This document shows, one piece after another, positions 1-7,944 of a stretch of 20,125 nucleotides of DNA. Under the pieces are notes generated by a model. The model ran no database searches. It saw only the letters and a program-made list of their open reading frames with translations, and was not told the DNA's origin. The position numbers and the translations under genes are program-made. Numbering within the stretch: the stretch's first letter is position 1; each line of letters starts with the position of its first letter. The stretch comes from DAIOSQ01 sp036752465 (GTDB taxonomy: Bacteria; Pseudomonadota; Gammaproteobacteria; Legionellales; Legionellaceae), in NCBI GenBank assembly GCA_036752465.1, contig DAIOSQ010000021.1, positions 1 to 20,125 on the forward strand, given 5' to 3'.

Positions 1-888
1 TTTGGTGATAGCGTCACCCAAACCTTAGAACCACGGGTCTATTATCTGAATGTACCATACCAAAACCAATCGGAAATTCCGGCGTTTGAGTCAGGGTACA
101 TGATTTTTACTGCCAATCAATTGTTCCGTCCCGATCGTTTTTCTGGCTTTGATCGCATTGGGGATGCCAATCAATTGGCCTACGGACTGACCAGCCGTTG
201 GCTCTCTGAGCGCGAAGGGTATGAGAAATGGCTGATGACTGTGGGACAAATTCGCTATTTTTCCGAACGAAAAGTGCAGTTGTGTTATAGCGCGAATGGC
301 CAATGTCAGGATAATCCATTGATTTTGGGCTATGTTTCGCCAGTAGCCGGCTATTCACCGATTGCTTCACAAATGACGTATAGACTTAATTCCGTGTTGT
401 CTATCAATGGCGATTATGTGTGGGATCCGTTTTTTAAAGCCACCAACAATGGCGACCTGAATTTACATTTTCAACCCGCACCGAATCGTATAGTGAATGT
501 TGGGTTTGGTTATCTTGCGGATGGCAATACTTTTTTCGTGCCCAACCAACCGATCGAAAATAATTCACTCAATCAGGCAACCTTTGCTTATGCCTGGCCT
601 TTTACTGAGCAATGGAGTACCTTGGGCGCATATAGCTATAATATAAGCAAAGCATACAATATGTTGGCTTTCTTTGGGATCCAATACGATAGCTGCTGTT
701 GGGCCGCGCGCTTAGTCGGCGGACGTACCTTCCAAAACATCAATCCTAAGACGCTGCAACCCGATTATAATAACAACGTGTATTTCCAGATTCTACTGAA
801 AGGCTTGGGTACTTTGGCTAGCAGTGATCCGACCGATACGATTAAAACGTATTTGCCGGAGTATAAAAATATCTTTCAAAATCATTAG
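1..888 (+). CDS. lptD: LPS-assembly protein LptD, C-terminal part (5' end outside window)
   Basis: The frame is open from base 1 and ends at TAG 886-888, giving 295 residues of a longer protein. LptD is the outer-membrane beta-barrel that, plugged by the lipoprotein LptE, inserts lipopolysaccharide into the outer leaflet. The visible part is barrel: it begins near the conserved LEPRVYYLNVPY segment and continues with alternating aromatic strands (for example FAYAWPFTEQWSTLGAYSYN). Near the end is YDSCCWAARLVGG, whose adjacent cysteines match the C-terminal pair that makes the essential inter-domain disulfides in E. coli LptD. The N-terminal OstA-like domain and signal peptide lie upstream of the window. 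The usual downstream partner surA is absent; the next gene is convergent and unrelated. The family call is secure. Confidence 0.95.
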   Translation, partial: FGDSVTQTLEPRVYYLNVPYQNQSEIPAFESGYMIFTANQLFRPDRFSGFDRIGDANQLAYGLTSRWLSEREGYEKWLMTVGQIRYFSERKVQLCYSANGQCQDNPLILGYVSPVAGYSPIASQMTYRLNSVLSINGDYVWDPFFKATNNGDLNLHFQPAPNRIVNVGFGYLADGNTFFVPNQPIENNSLNQATFAYAWPFTEQWSTLGAYSYNISKAYNMLAFFGIQYDSCCWAARLVGGRTFQNINPKTLQPDYNNNVYFQILLKGLGTLASSDPTDTIKTYLPEYKNIFQNH

Positions 889-903
889 CGCTATCAGCAA
901 CAT

Positions 904-954
904 GCACACTGTTTGACACGTTAGGGTACAACCCATGTGCGCCAAGCAGTGTGC
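904..954. terminator. Long hairpin between convergent genes (terminator or REP-like palindrome)
   Basis: GCACACTGTTTG at 904-915 pairs with CAAGCAGTGTGC at 943-954 (12 bp, one G-T pair). An inner hairpin, GGGT-ACA-ACCC near 924-934, is flanked by CAC/GTG. It lies 15 nt after the lptD stop and before the end of the convergent gene at 989. That is where a bidirectional terminator is expected, but there is no long T-run next to the stem. A repetitive extragenic palindrome is the alternative. Confidence 0.5.
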
Positions 955-988
955 GATACTTATTGTTTAGCAACAAACCATTGCTGTA

Positions 989-1717
989 TCAACGGCTATA
1001 GTTGTAGGTTATTTCTGTTAGTTGTTCCTCTCCGCTTGCTACTAATACAGCGTTTGCTGAAGGGGTCGATGAAGTCCTTCGAGCAGGTTCTTGCTCAGAT
1101 TTAACCTGTAAGAAATGTTCGTTTAGATATTCTTGAATATCACTGAATGTTCTACTTTTTTGAACGCAGTCAATAATTGTTGCTACAACCCGGGCGATTG
1201 TCATGATTACAGAAGCGATAATGTTGAGTATGTCTAAGCCTATGGCTTGCCCATTGTAGAGTAGGCCACTAACTAGTTCAGCATCTAGAATTGCAGCAGT
1301 GTAATTTTTTTTGCATTCGTCTTGTTCCAAGCTGTTAGCAACTAGAGGTGGAGCAGTGTATTCCTCTTGGTCCGGGCCGCTAGCACTTTTTGGAATATAT
1401 GGCGTTGTAAATTGGGCATTTGGGTCAGAATAATCCTTTTTTGTGCAAATCGAGTACAAAGCCAATTCCAAACCGTGGGTAAAACTTAGCACATCTCGTA
1501 CCAGTTTTATTGTGTGCATAAAACAAGCTGGTGCGCCATTTTTAAGATCGGTTAGGTTCGAATAAGGTTTGAAAAACAATGTGAAATTGTGCGTTAGATT
1601 GTTGTAATTTCTCGGATTGTAACCAGTATGGAGCTCAAATACTGTCCCAGCATTTTCTGCATGAGATTTATTGTTAGCATAATAGTGTTCTATTTCATTT
1701 TTACGTTGCATGATCAT
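989..1717 (-). CDS. Hypothetical protein with C-terminal hydrophobic segment
   Basis: This 242-residue protein matches no family I recognise. It is mostly polar with N/Y-rich stretches. One clear hydrophobic segment at about residues 155-190 (LLYNGQAIGLDILNIIASV..., then IARVVATIIDCV) could be one long or two short membrane helices. The tail is charged and Ser/Thr-rich (EQEPARRTSSTPSANAV). There is no signal peptide. Two starts are possible: ATG at 1717, where AGAGGA sits only 3-4 nt away, or ATG at 1711, about 9 nt from the same Shine-Dalgarno. The second would remove two residues. It stands alone, converging on lptD. Its architecture would suit an intracellular bacterium's host-directed or membrane-associated protein, but nothing in the sequence proves that. 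Confidence 0.7.
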   Translation of the reverse strand: MIMQRKNEIEHYYANNKSHAENAGTVFELHTGYNPRNYNNLTHNFTLFFKPYSNLTDLKNGAPACFMHTIKLVRDVLSFTHGLELALYSICTKKDYSDPNAQFTTPYIPKSASGPDQEEYTAPPLVANSLEQDECKKNYTAAILDAELVSGLLYNGQAIGLDILNIIASVIMTIARVVATIIDCVQKSRTFSDIQEYLNEHFLQVKSEQEPARRTSSTPSANAVLVASGEEQLTEITYNYSR

Positions 1718-1940
1718 TTTTCCTCTGGTTATGGTGGCGCGTGAACAATATCATGCACCACCTTAAAAAAATATTAAGTAAATAAAACAACCAACAATTG
1801 GTTATTTTATTGCAATAAACGCAGCTGCCGCTTGACCACTATCGTTGAGCGGGTATTTTATCTTGCACAACCTTAAGAGATTATTAAAAATCCAAATTGA
1901 AATTTATTTTACCAATAAGTGCGTCTGACGAGTGCGCGCT
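1718..1940. other. Intergenic stretch with an 11-bp hairpin and imperfect repeat
   Basis: The 223-nt gap holds no plausible gene. GGTGGCGCGTG at 1733-1743 pairs with CATGCACCACC at 1752-1762 (10 of 11 positions, one of them G-T), around the 8-nt loop AACAATAT. On the minus strand this lies just upstream of the Shine-Dalgarno of the gene starting at 1717. A motif like GCACcACCTTAA followed by an A/T-rich tail appears near 1756-1775 and again near 1865-1890. The rest is AT-rich and probably holds the promoter of the minus-strand gene, which I cannot place with confidence. Confidence 0.35.
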
Positions 1941-3347
1941 TTACCGTACCAATTGATGATAATAAGCCAAGGCGCGCGCCCTGGCGCTGGCATGGTCTAT
2001 CACTGGCTGTGGATAGCAGCTGTCTGTGTATAGTGTTGTTGCATCGGTGCTGAGCCAGGGGGCGTGGATGCTGTTGTTGCTGAGGGCTGCCAGCTCAGGC
2101 ACCCAGCGCCGAATATATGCGCCTTGGGCGTCGAATTTCTGGCTTTGTAATACCGGATTAAATATCCGAAAATAGGGTGCAGCGTCCGCACCACAACCGG
2201 CCACCCATTGCCAGCCTGCGCTATTGCTGGCCAAATCAGCATCCAGCAAGGTATCTAAAAACCAAGCTGCACCTAAGCGCCAATCGATCAGCAAGCCCTT
2301 AGTCAAAAACGACGCGCTGATCATGCGCACGCGATTATGCATGTAACCGCTAGCCCATAATTCACGCATACCGGCATCAATGATAGGATAGCCGGTTAAG
2401 CCTTGTTGCCAAGACGCCAACAACGCTGGATCATCCTGCCAGGGGAAAGCGTTAAACGCTGGTTTGAAATGCTCACTGGCGAGTTTGGGGAAATGGTAGA
2501 GCAGATAGATGGAAAACTCCCGCCAACCCAACTCGGCTAAAAAATGCTCGGCCGATGCTAGGTCGCAATCAGCGTCGCGCATGGCCAGCAAAGTGGCATT
2601 AACAACTTGCCTGGGGCTTATCTCACCGAAGTGTAGATGGGGTGATAACCTTGAACTGGCCTCTTGGCTAGGAAAATCTCTCTTTGTTTTGTAATCGCAC
2701 AAACGCTGGGCAATAAAAGTGGTCAAGCGTTGCTGTGCGCCTGTTTCACCCGGTGTCCAGCAAGCTGGAAAATAGGTTGCCCAATCCGGTTTGGGTAACA
2801 GTTGCCATGCCGTTAAGGCATCGCCAGTAATATTGTGCCCCAGCCTGGGGCGAGGCAGTGGCGGTATGGTGGTCAGCGCGAGTTCCTGGCGACAGGTTTT
2901 CCAATAAGGGGTAAACACCTTAAAAAATCCGCCGTTTTTAGTGTGTATGGTCCAAGGCTCATGGAGCACACTGGCATGGCAACTATGGGTCTTAATGCCC
3001 CGTTGCAGCAAACAAGCTTTTAGCTGTGTGTCACGAGCGATGGTGAGCGGTTGGTAGCAACGATTCCAATAGACGGCAGCTATGGCGTGTTGGTTGATGA
3101 GTTCGAGCATAATCTGCAATGCATCGCCTTTGCGCAAGAGTAAGGTTAACCCAAATTGCTGCAACGATGCGCTTAATGCCAACAGACTGTGGTGCAGCCA
3201 CCAAGCTTGTGCACGTCCTAGCACACTATGCTGACCATCATAAATATATAGTGGTACTATCACCTGATGCTGGGTGCACGCCTCAAGCATGGCTGGATTA
3301 TCGGCTAAACGCAAATCCTGGCGAAACCAAACAATTGCGGTTGACAT
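1941..3347 (-). CDS. phrB: Deoxyribodipyrimidine (CPD) photolyase
   Basis: This 468-aa flavoprotein splits cyclobutane pyrimidine dimers in DNA using blue light. The N-terminal antenna (alpha/beta) domain starts MSTAIVWFRQDLRLADNPAM, the class I photolyase/cryptochrome signature. The C-terminal FAD domain shows SRLSPHLHFGEISPRQV, then GLTGYPIIDAGMRELWASGYMHNRVRM, and finally NSAGWQWVAGCGADAAPYFRIFNP, which carries the flavin-contacting residues and electron-transfer tryptophans. Length is normal (E. coli PhrB has 472 aa). I chose ATG 3347 because AAGGAG lies 7 nt upstream (3355-3360) and the family N-terminus begins there; an extension to 3407 would add 20 unrelated residues. It diverges from hemH with about 87 bp between. 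Class I is clear, though a (6-4) or cryptochrome function is not strictly excluded. Confidence 0.95.
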   Translation of the reverse strand: MSTAIVWFRQDLRLADNPAMLEACTQHQVIVPLYIYDGQHSVLGRAQAWWLHHSLLALSASLQQFGLTLLLRKGDALQIMLELINQHAIAAVYWNRCYQPLTIARDTQLKACLLQRGIKTHSCHASVLHEPWTIHTKNGGFFKVFTPYWKTCRQELALTTIPPLPRPRLGHNITGDALTAWQLLPKPDWATYFPACWTPGETGAQQRLTTFIAQRLCDYKTKRDFPSQEASSRLSPHLHFGEISPRQVVNATLLAMRDADCDLASAEHFLAELGWREFSIYLLYHFPKLASEHFKPAFNAFPWQDDPALLASWQQGLTGYPIIDAGMRELWASGYMHNRVRMISASFLTKGLLIDWRLGAAWFLDTLLDADLASNSAGWQWVAGCGADAAPYFRIFNPVLQSQKFDAQGAYIRRWVPELAALSNNSIHAPWLSTDATTLYTDSCYPQPVIDHASARARALAYYHQLVR

Positions 3348-3398
3348 ACGCAAGCTCCTTGCTGAACGCGCTGCTATCTCACAACGCGTAAGTACGAT

Positions 3399-3404
3399 AT
3401 TATA
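3399..3404 (-). promoter_or_regulatory. Candidate -10 box for the photolyase gene
   Basis: On the minus strand this reads TATAAT, a perfect sigma70 -10, about 52 nt upstream of the photolyase ATG in the phr/hemH divergent gap. No convincing -35 lies 16-18 nt further upstream, so the call rests on the -10 alone. An overlapping AT-rich stretch (TATTAT, 3398-3403) could serve hemH on the plus strand. Confidence 0.35.
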
Positions 3405-3434
3405 CAAGCCACGATTTAAAAGCAGACATTGGCT

Positions 3435-4427
3435 ATGAAAAAAGGGCTACTCATTATTAATCTTGGCACGCCAAATAGCACCCGCGTGCGCGACATTAAA
3501 TGCTATTTACGGCAGTTTCTCAGCGATAAGCGGGTTATTGATCTGCCATTTTTCATCCGTTACCTGCTGGTGTACGGCCTTATCGTGCCATTTCGCGCCA
3601 AAAACACAGCGCATGCCTATCAAACCATTTGGACCGAACAAGGCTCGCCGTTGTTGATCAACAGCCAAAACTTAGTCACCCAGTTGCAACAGCTCTTGGC
3701 TGGGCAATATGAAGTTGTGTTGGGGATGCGCTATGGTCGTCCCTCGATCGAGCAGGCGCTGGTCGCCCTGCAAGACTGCGAGCATATTACGGTGTTGCCT
3801 TTATATCCGCAATACTCATCAGCGGCTACCGGCTCATCTATCGAGGAGGTGATGCGTGTGCTGTCCACTTGGCAAGTGCTGCCCTCACTGCACATTATCC
3901 GCGATTTTTATCAGCATCCAGCCTATATCTCTGCGCAAGCTCAGCTGATCAAACACCATATAACGCCGCAAGATTATCTGCTCTTTAGTTACCATGGCAT
4001 TCCTGAGCGACATATTCATAAAAGCGGTTGTCAAACCGTTTGCGCTGGGGTTTGTCCTAGCATTGCATCACACAATCAAGCCTGTTATCGCGCCCAATGC
4101 TATCAAACCACCGCTGGCATAGCAAAAGCGTTGACACTCAGTGACGATCACTATGGCACGGCTTTTCAATCAAGATTGGGTAAAACTCCTTGGATTAAAC
4201 CGTATACCGATACGGTCTTGCAAGATTTGGTGGCCAAGGGGGTGAGAAATTTGGCGGTGGTTTGTCCGTCGTTCACCGCTGATTGTCTTGAGACCCTGGA
4301 AGAAATCGGTCTGCGCGCCCAGGAACAATGGTTGCGTTTAGGCGGCACAACCTTTACGCTGGTGCCCTGTTTAAATAACAATCAGCAATGGCTGGCGGCC
4401 ATGGTTACCATGGTAAAGCCGCTTTGA
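3435..4427 (+). CDS. hemH: Ferrochelatase
   Basis: Ferrochelatase inserts Fe2+ into protoporphyrin IX, the last step of protoheme synthesis, normally at the inner face of the cytoplasmic membrane. The 330-aa protein starts MKKGLLIINLGTPNS, the usual N-terminus. It contains LPLYPQYSSAATGSS, then SYHGIPERHIHKSGC with the catalytic His, and VVCPSFTADCLETLEEIG with the conserved metal/proton-transfer Glu. Extra cysteines lie just after the catalytic His (CQTVCAGVC, CYRAQC). A TTG at 3429 would add two residues, but ATG 3435 matches the family start; no strong Shine-Dalgarno decides it. The 3' end overlaps the convergent exporter gene by 23 bp. The gene is intact, which implies the organism can finish heme synthesis. 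Confidence 0.95.
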   Translation: MKKGLLIINLGTPNSTRVRDIKCYLRQFLSDKRVIDLPFFIRYLLVYGLIVPFRAKNTAHAYQTIWTEQGSPLLINSQNLVTQLQQLLAGQYEVVLGMRYGRPSIEQALVALQDCEHITVLPLYPQYSSAATGSSIEEVMRVLSTWQVLPSLHIIRDFYQHPAYISAQAQLIKHHITPQDYLLFSYHGIPERHIHKSGCQTVCAGVCPSIASHNQACYRAQCYQTTAGIAKALTLSDDHYGTAFQSRLGKTPWIKPYTDTVLQDLVAKGVRNLAVVCPSFTADCLETLEEIGLRAQEQWLRLGGTTFTLVPCLNNNQQWLAAMVTMVKPL

Positions 4428-5694
4428 GAGGTTTATCTAACAGCAATTTTGGTATCAACAGTCCAAGACTGATAGCCGCTGTGATGCTGAGCGCATTTAA
4501 GCCAACATAAATGGTCTGACTGAGAACTGTGTATGACAGGATGGGTTCCGCAGTTAGTGCGATTATCCCGCTCATCATGCGAAACAAATAAACTCCGGGG
4601 ATCATTGAGACCACCGCGGCAAAAGCCAATGCAGCAAAAGGCAGTCGTTGATAATGAGCGACCAGGGTCAACACCAAACCGACGAACAAGCAAGCCACAA
4701 AACTGGCAGTTGCTACCTGGGCAGCAAAGTGGACCAATGCTAGCCAGCGTAGCATATGGCCAAGTGCGCCTACAATGACTGGCCAAACGATAAAACGCAA
4801 TGGAATCGAGAAAAAAATATTATACGCAACAATCGCAATCGCTGCTGCGATCATGTCTTGCCATAGTGGGATCTGATGTTGCGCCATCGGCTCAATCGGC
4901 AAATTGACATGCAGCATCGCCATGCCGGCTAACACGCCCAGTGAAATACTGATACAAACCAGCACTGCCAAAAGCAAGCGTGCCATGCCAAGCTGTAATC
5001 GCCCATGCATCAAATCTAACGAGCTGTTAAGAAAATGTGGCCCTGGTACCAACACCATACAAGGACATAATGCGACCAACCGTAAGGCGGAGTTTAAATG
5101 CGCGTGCACCGCGATGGCACCAATAATACCAGCAATGGTAGCAGCTACCAGCGGTTGTAAAAATAGATTACTTGAAATGCTGGCCAGATATCGTCTGACT
5201 ACGCCACCTATGGCCGCGCTGCCAAAAATTACCGCAGCTGCTGCTGCCTCTTGCAAACCAAAAATCAGTGCCAGCGCCACACTGCCCACCGCGGCCGCTA
5301 ACGCAAATAGCCAGGTAGGTGCTGGTGGCTGATGGTCTATGCGCAAGAGTATGGTGTAAGCTTGAGTCAAGTCGGTTTTGCCCGTAAAAAAAGCTGACAA
5401 GACATCCATGGTGGCGACTACTTTGCCCATATGCACGTTGACGGGCTCGGCTGCGACTACTTGCACCGCTTGACCGCCGTGGTCATCACTCAGGTGTAAC
5501 CATAATTTTCCCCATTGCACATCTAGCATAATGTTTTTCTTCAACATCCTGGCCATTTTTTCAGCTTCAGCAATGATTTGCTTGGTGGTCTGGCCGTTGA
5601 TATATAATACTTTGACGAAAGCCAGGATGATCTCGGCTTGTCTTGCCAGTGTTAATGGTTGTGGGTACAGTGCGGCATTATTCTTTAGAGACAT
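4405..5694 (-). CDS. Threonine/serine exporter family protein (ThrE-like)
   Basis: This 429-aa inner-membrane protein has the ThrE layout: an N-terminal soluble part (about residues 1-125; LARQAEIILAFVKVLYINGQ and a KIMLDVQWG-like strand) as in DUF1212, then about ten hydrophobic segments. These include ALAAAVGSVALALIFGLQEAAAAAVIFG and the conserved LVPGPHFLNSSLDLMHG loop, with a C-terminal DUF3815-like half. Characterised members export threonine and serine by proton motive force; the substrate here is inferred. ATG 5694 is preferred because residues upstream (TTG at 5733) merely read through fumC in another frame. The start lies 17 nt inside the end of fumC, so the two genes are probably co-transcribed and translationally coupled. 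The link between fumarase and amino-acid export has no obvious pathway logic. Confidence 0.85.
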   Translation of the reverse strand: MSLKNNAALYPQPLTLARQAEIILAFVKVLYINGQTTKQIIAEAEKMARMLKKNIMLDVQWGKLWLHLSDDHGGQAVQVVAAEPVNVHMGKVVATMDVLSAFFTGKTDLTQAYTILLRIDHQPPAPTWLFALAAAVGSVALALIFGLQEAAAAAVIFGSAAIGGVVRRYLASISSNLFLQPLVAATIAGIIGAIAVHAHLNSALRLVALCPCMVLVPGPHFLNSSLDLMHGRLQLGMARLLLAVLVCISISLGVLAGMAMLHVNLPIEPMAQHQIPLWQDMIAAAIAIVAYNIFFSIPLRFIVWPVIVGALGHMLRWLALVHFAAQVATASFVACLFVGLVLTLVAHYQRLPFAALAFAAVVSMIPGVYLFRMMSGIIALTAEPILSYTVLSQTIYVGLNALSITAAISLGLLIPKLLLDKPLKAALPW

Positions 5695-7081
5695 AAGGAT
5701 GCACCATTTTCTTGGGGTCAACAATTTTGTCAAATTCTGCCGCAGTGATGTATTTTAAATGTAACGCCGCTTCTTTTAATGACAGGTCATGTTCCATCGC
5801 ATAATGTGCAATGGCGGAAGCTTTGTCGTAGCCAATCACCGGTGTTAGAGCGGTTACGAGCATCAACGATCGTTCTAAAAAAGTTTGTATTTGTTGCAAA
5901 TTAGGCTCAGTACCGTCAATTAAAAACTGCTGAAAATTTGCTGCGCCGTCGGCCAGCAAGGTAATGGATTGCATCACATTATAAATGATAAGCGGTTTAT
6001 AGACGTTCATTTCTAAATAGCCGCCCGCCCCGCCAAAGCCAACCGCGACATCATTTGCCATCACTTGCACACAAATCATGGTCAAGGCCTCACACTGGGT
6101 GGGGTTCACTTTACCAGGCATAATCGAAGAGCCAGGCTCATTGGCGGGAATGTTGAGCTCGGCCAATCCTGCGCGTGGACCACAGGATAGGATACGAATG
6201 TCATTGGCTATTTTATATAACGACACGGCCAGGGTACGCAGGGTCCCTGATAATTGCACCAAGGCATCATGTGCGCCTTGTACGGTAAATTTATTGTCAG
6301 CGCTAACAAAAGGCAGTTGCGTAATGTCAGCAATGGCTGCGGCAGCTTTTTCGGCAAAATCTGGTGCGCAATTCAAGCCGGTGCCAACGGCTGTCCCACC
6401 AAGCGCCAGTTGATACACGCCGGTGAGTGCAGTTTCGATACGTTGCAGATTATCCGTTAACATGCCGACATAGCCCGACCACTCTTGTCCAAGCGTCAAG
6501 GGAGTGGCGTCTTGCATATGTGTGCGCCCAATTTTGACAATATCTTGCCAGGCGTTGGCTTTGGTTTGTATGGCTTGTGATAATTGTTGGATGACTGGCA
6601 GTAGTCGCTGTTTAACCTTGACTGCAGCAGCGATGTACATGGCCGAGGGAAAGGAATCATTTGAAGATTGTGCCATATTGACATGATCGTTGGGGTGAAT
6701 AGGGGTTTTACTACCCAGCGGGGTGCCTGCTAGTTGGCTACATCGATTGGCGATTACTTCATTGACGTTCATGTTGAACTGAGTGCCGCTGCCTGTCATC
6801 CAGACATGTAAGGGAAACATGTCGTGGTGTTGTCCTGCAAGGATCTCGTCGCAGACGTGCACGATTAATTCGGTTTGTTGCGCAGTTAAACGCCCACCGG
6901 CCTGGTTGGCCAATGCGGCTGCTTTTTTTAAAATGGCGTAGGCAGTGATCATGTCACGGGGCATCAAATCATGCCCAATACTAAAATGTTGCAAAGAGCG
7001 TTCTGTTTGTGCGCCCCACAACTTGTCTGCGGCGACTGTGACGTCTCCCATGCTGTCTTTTTCGATGCGGGTTGCCGACAT
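5678..7081 (-). CDS. fumC: Fumarate hydratase, class II
   Basis: Class II fumarase reversibly hydrates fumarate to L-malate in the TCA cycle; it is a cytosolic homotetramer without an Fe-S cluster. The 467-aa length equals E. coli FumC. Key segments are MTGSGTQFNMNVNEVIANR, the GRTHMQDATPLTLGQEWSGY active-site region with its His, and the family signature GSSIMPGKVNPTQCEA at about residues 315-330 with the catalytic Ser loop. ATG 7081 has AAGGAG 8 nt upstream (7090-7095); a GTG three codons earlier would overlap this Shine-Dalgarno and is unlikely. It is the first gene of a two-gene unit with the ThrE-like exporter. Aspartase and argininosuccinate lyase share the signature, but overall similarity clearly favours fumarase. 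Confidence 0.96.
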   Translation of the reverse strand: MSATRIEKDSMGDVTVAADKLWGAQTERSLQHFSIGHDLMPRDMITAYAILKKAAALANQAGGRLTAQQTELIVHVCDEILAGQHHDMFPLHVWMTGSGTQFNMNVNEVIANRCSQLAGTPLGSKTPIHPNDHVNMAQSSNDSFPSAMYIAAAVKVKQRLLPVIQQLSQAIQTKANAWQDIVKIGRTHMQDATPLTLGQEWSGYVGMLTDNLQRIETALTGVYQLALGGTAVGTGLNCAPDFAEKAAAAIADITQLPFVSADNKFTVQGAHDALVQLSGTLRTLAVSLYKIANDIRILSCGPRAGLAELNIPANEPGSSIMPGKVNPTQCEALTMICVQVMANDVAVGFGGAGGYLEMNVYKPLIIYNVMQSITLLADGAANFQQFLIDGTEPNLQQIQTFLERSLMLVTALTPVIGYDKASAIAHYAMEHDLSLKEAALHLKYITAAEFDKIVDPKKMVHPYVSKE

Positions 7082-7103
7082 ACTTAACACTCCTTTGCCT
7101 TAA

Positions 7104-7131
7104 GTTATGACATGAATAACTATTCTGACAA
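7104..7131 (-). promoter_or_regulatory. Candidate sigma70 promoter for fumC
   Basis: On the minus strand TTGTCA (7126-7131, five of six to TTGACA) is followed after 16 nt by CATAAC (7104-7109, four of six to TATAAT). Transcription would start near 7097, giving a leader of only about 16 nt before ATG 7081. Confidence 0.35.
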
Positions 7132-7299
7132 ACTTTTGAGCTGCGTGCAACATTCCTCTTGCTACAGTTTGCATAGGTGTTGACGAACCTTGGCCAATTC
7201 CTGCATAATCTGCGCCAGCAGATGGTAAATATTTCATCACCCAGCTTTGGCGATAACAGGATATATCTCCATTTTGGGACACCCCCTCAAGGAAAACGC

Positions 7300-7944
7300 A
7301 TGGTCATCGAACTGATATGTTTAATTGCTGGCGGAGTAGGCACGTACCTGCTTATGTTGCCAGATTACGCAGCTGAACGTAAAGACATCCAAAAGAACCA
7401 CGAAGCAATCAATGCAAGACAAATGCAGGCACAGCTTGATAACGAGCAAGCCTGGCAACGCATCAGAGCGCAAACTGAGCATACCCTGAGTTGGATGCAG
7501 AGTGCCTTTGTTATGGTGCGGCGTTATTGCGCAGAGGCTGTCGACGGCATGGCTGATATGTTGCGGAATATTGCCGGTATCGATACACAATTACAACAAA
7601 CTAAGCAAAATTTAGACTCTACTGCCCGCACAGAAGAATTATTATGCACAGGGACCACAGACCTCATTAATTCAATCTCAGAGTTAGAGAAAGAATTACA
7701 AGCAGCGCAAGCTCAGGTAATCGACAGCGAGCCCGTCTGTCTATTGCCAGAGATTCGTAGACTCCAAAAAGAAAATCAAAATCTGCAGCAGGCATTGGTA
7801 ATGGCACACAGCTTGATTGAGCAACTCCAGGAGGCACTTGCGACACAGCAACCTGGCCCGGAGCTGTTGTTAGATTCGGTCGAAAATGTTGACAGTGATG
7901 CTTTGGATCGTCCGCACCCCCCTGGCGTTGGATCATATGGCTGA
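7300..7944 (+). CDS. Hypothetical coiled-coil protein with N-terminal membrane anchor
   Basis: No known family is recognised. From ATG 7300 the 214-aa protein starts with one membrane helix (VIELICLIAGGVGTYLLMLP, residues 2-21). The rest is highly charged, Gln/Glu-rich helix: about residues 25-60, then 100-190, with coiled-coil heptads such as SISELEKELQAAQAQV and EIRRLQKENQNLQQALVMAH. The tail is Pro/Gly-rich and probably disordered. ATG 7300 is preferred over GTG 7177 because AAGGA (7289-7293) lies 6 nt upstream and the anchor then sits at the very N-terminus. It overlaps the next gene by 8 nt (ATGGCTGA), so the two are translationally coupled and may form a complex. Anchored coiled-coil proteins of this kind are common in Legionella-like genomes, but no function can be assigned. 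Confidence 0.75.
   Translation: MVIELICLIAGGVGTYLLMLPDYAAERKDIQKNHEAINARQMQAQLDNEQAWQRIRAQTEHTLSWMQSAFVMVRRYCAEAVDGMADMLRNIAGIDTQLQQTKQNLDSTARTEELLCTGTTDLINSISELEKELQAAQAQVIDSEPVCLLPEIRRLQKENQNLQQALVMAHSLIEQLQEALATQQPGPELLLDSVENVDSDALDRPHPPGVGSYG

Noticed and set aside
4904..5332. 142-codon plus-strand frame inside the exporter gene
   Set aside because: It is antisense to a well-supported membrane protein, and its Ala/Lys-rich content mirrors the codons of the real gene.
7100..7282. Small minus-strand frame upstream of fumC
   Set aside because: It covers the fumC promoter region, and its composition and lack of start signal argue against a gene.
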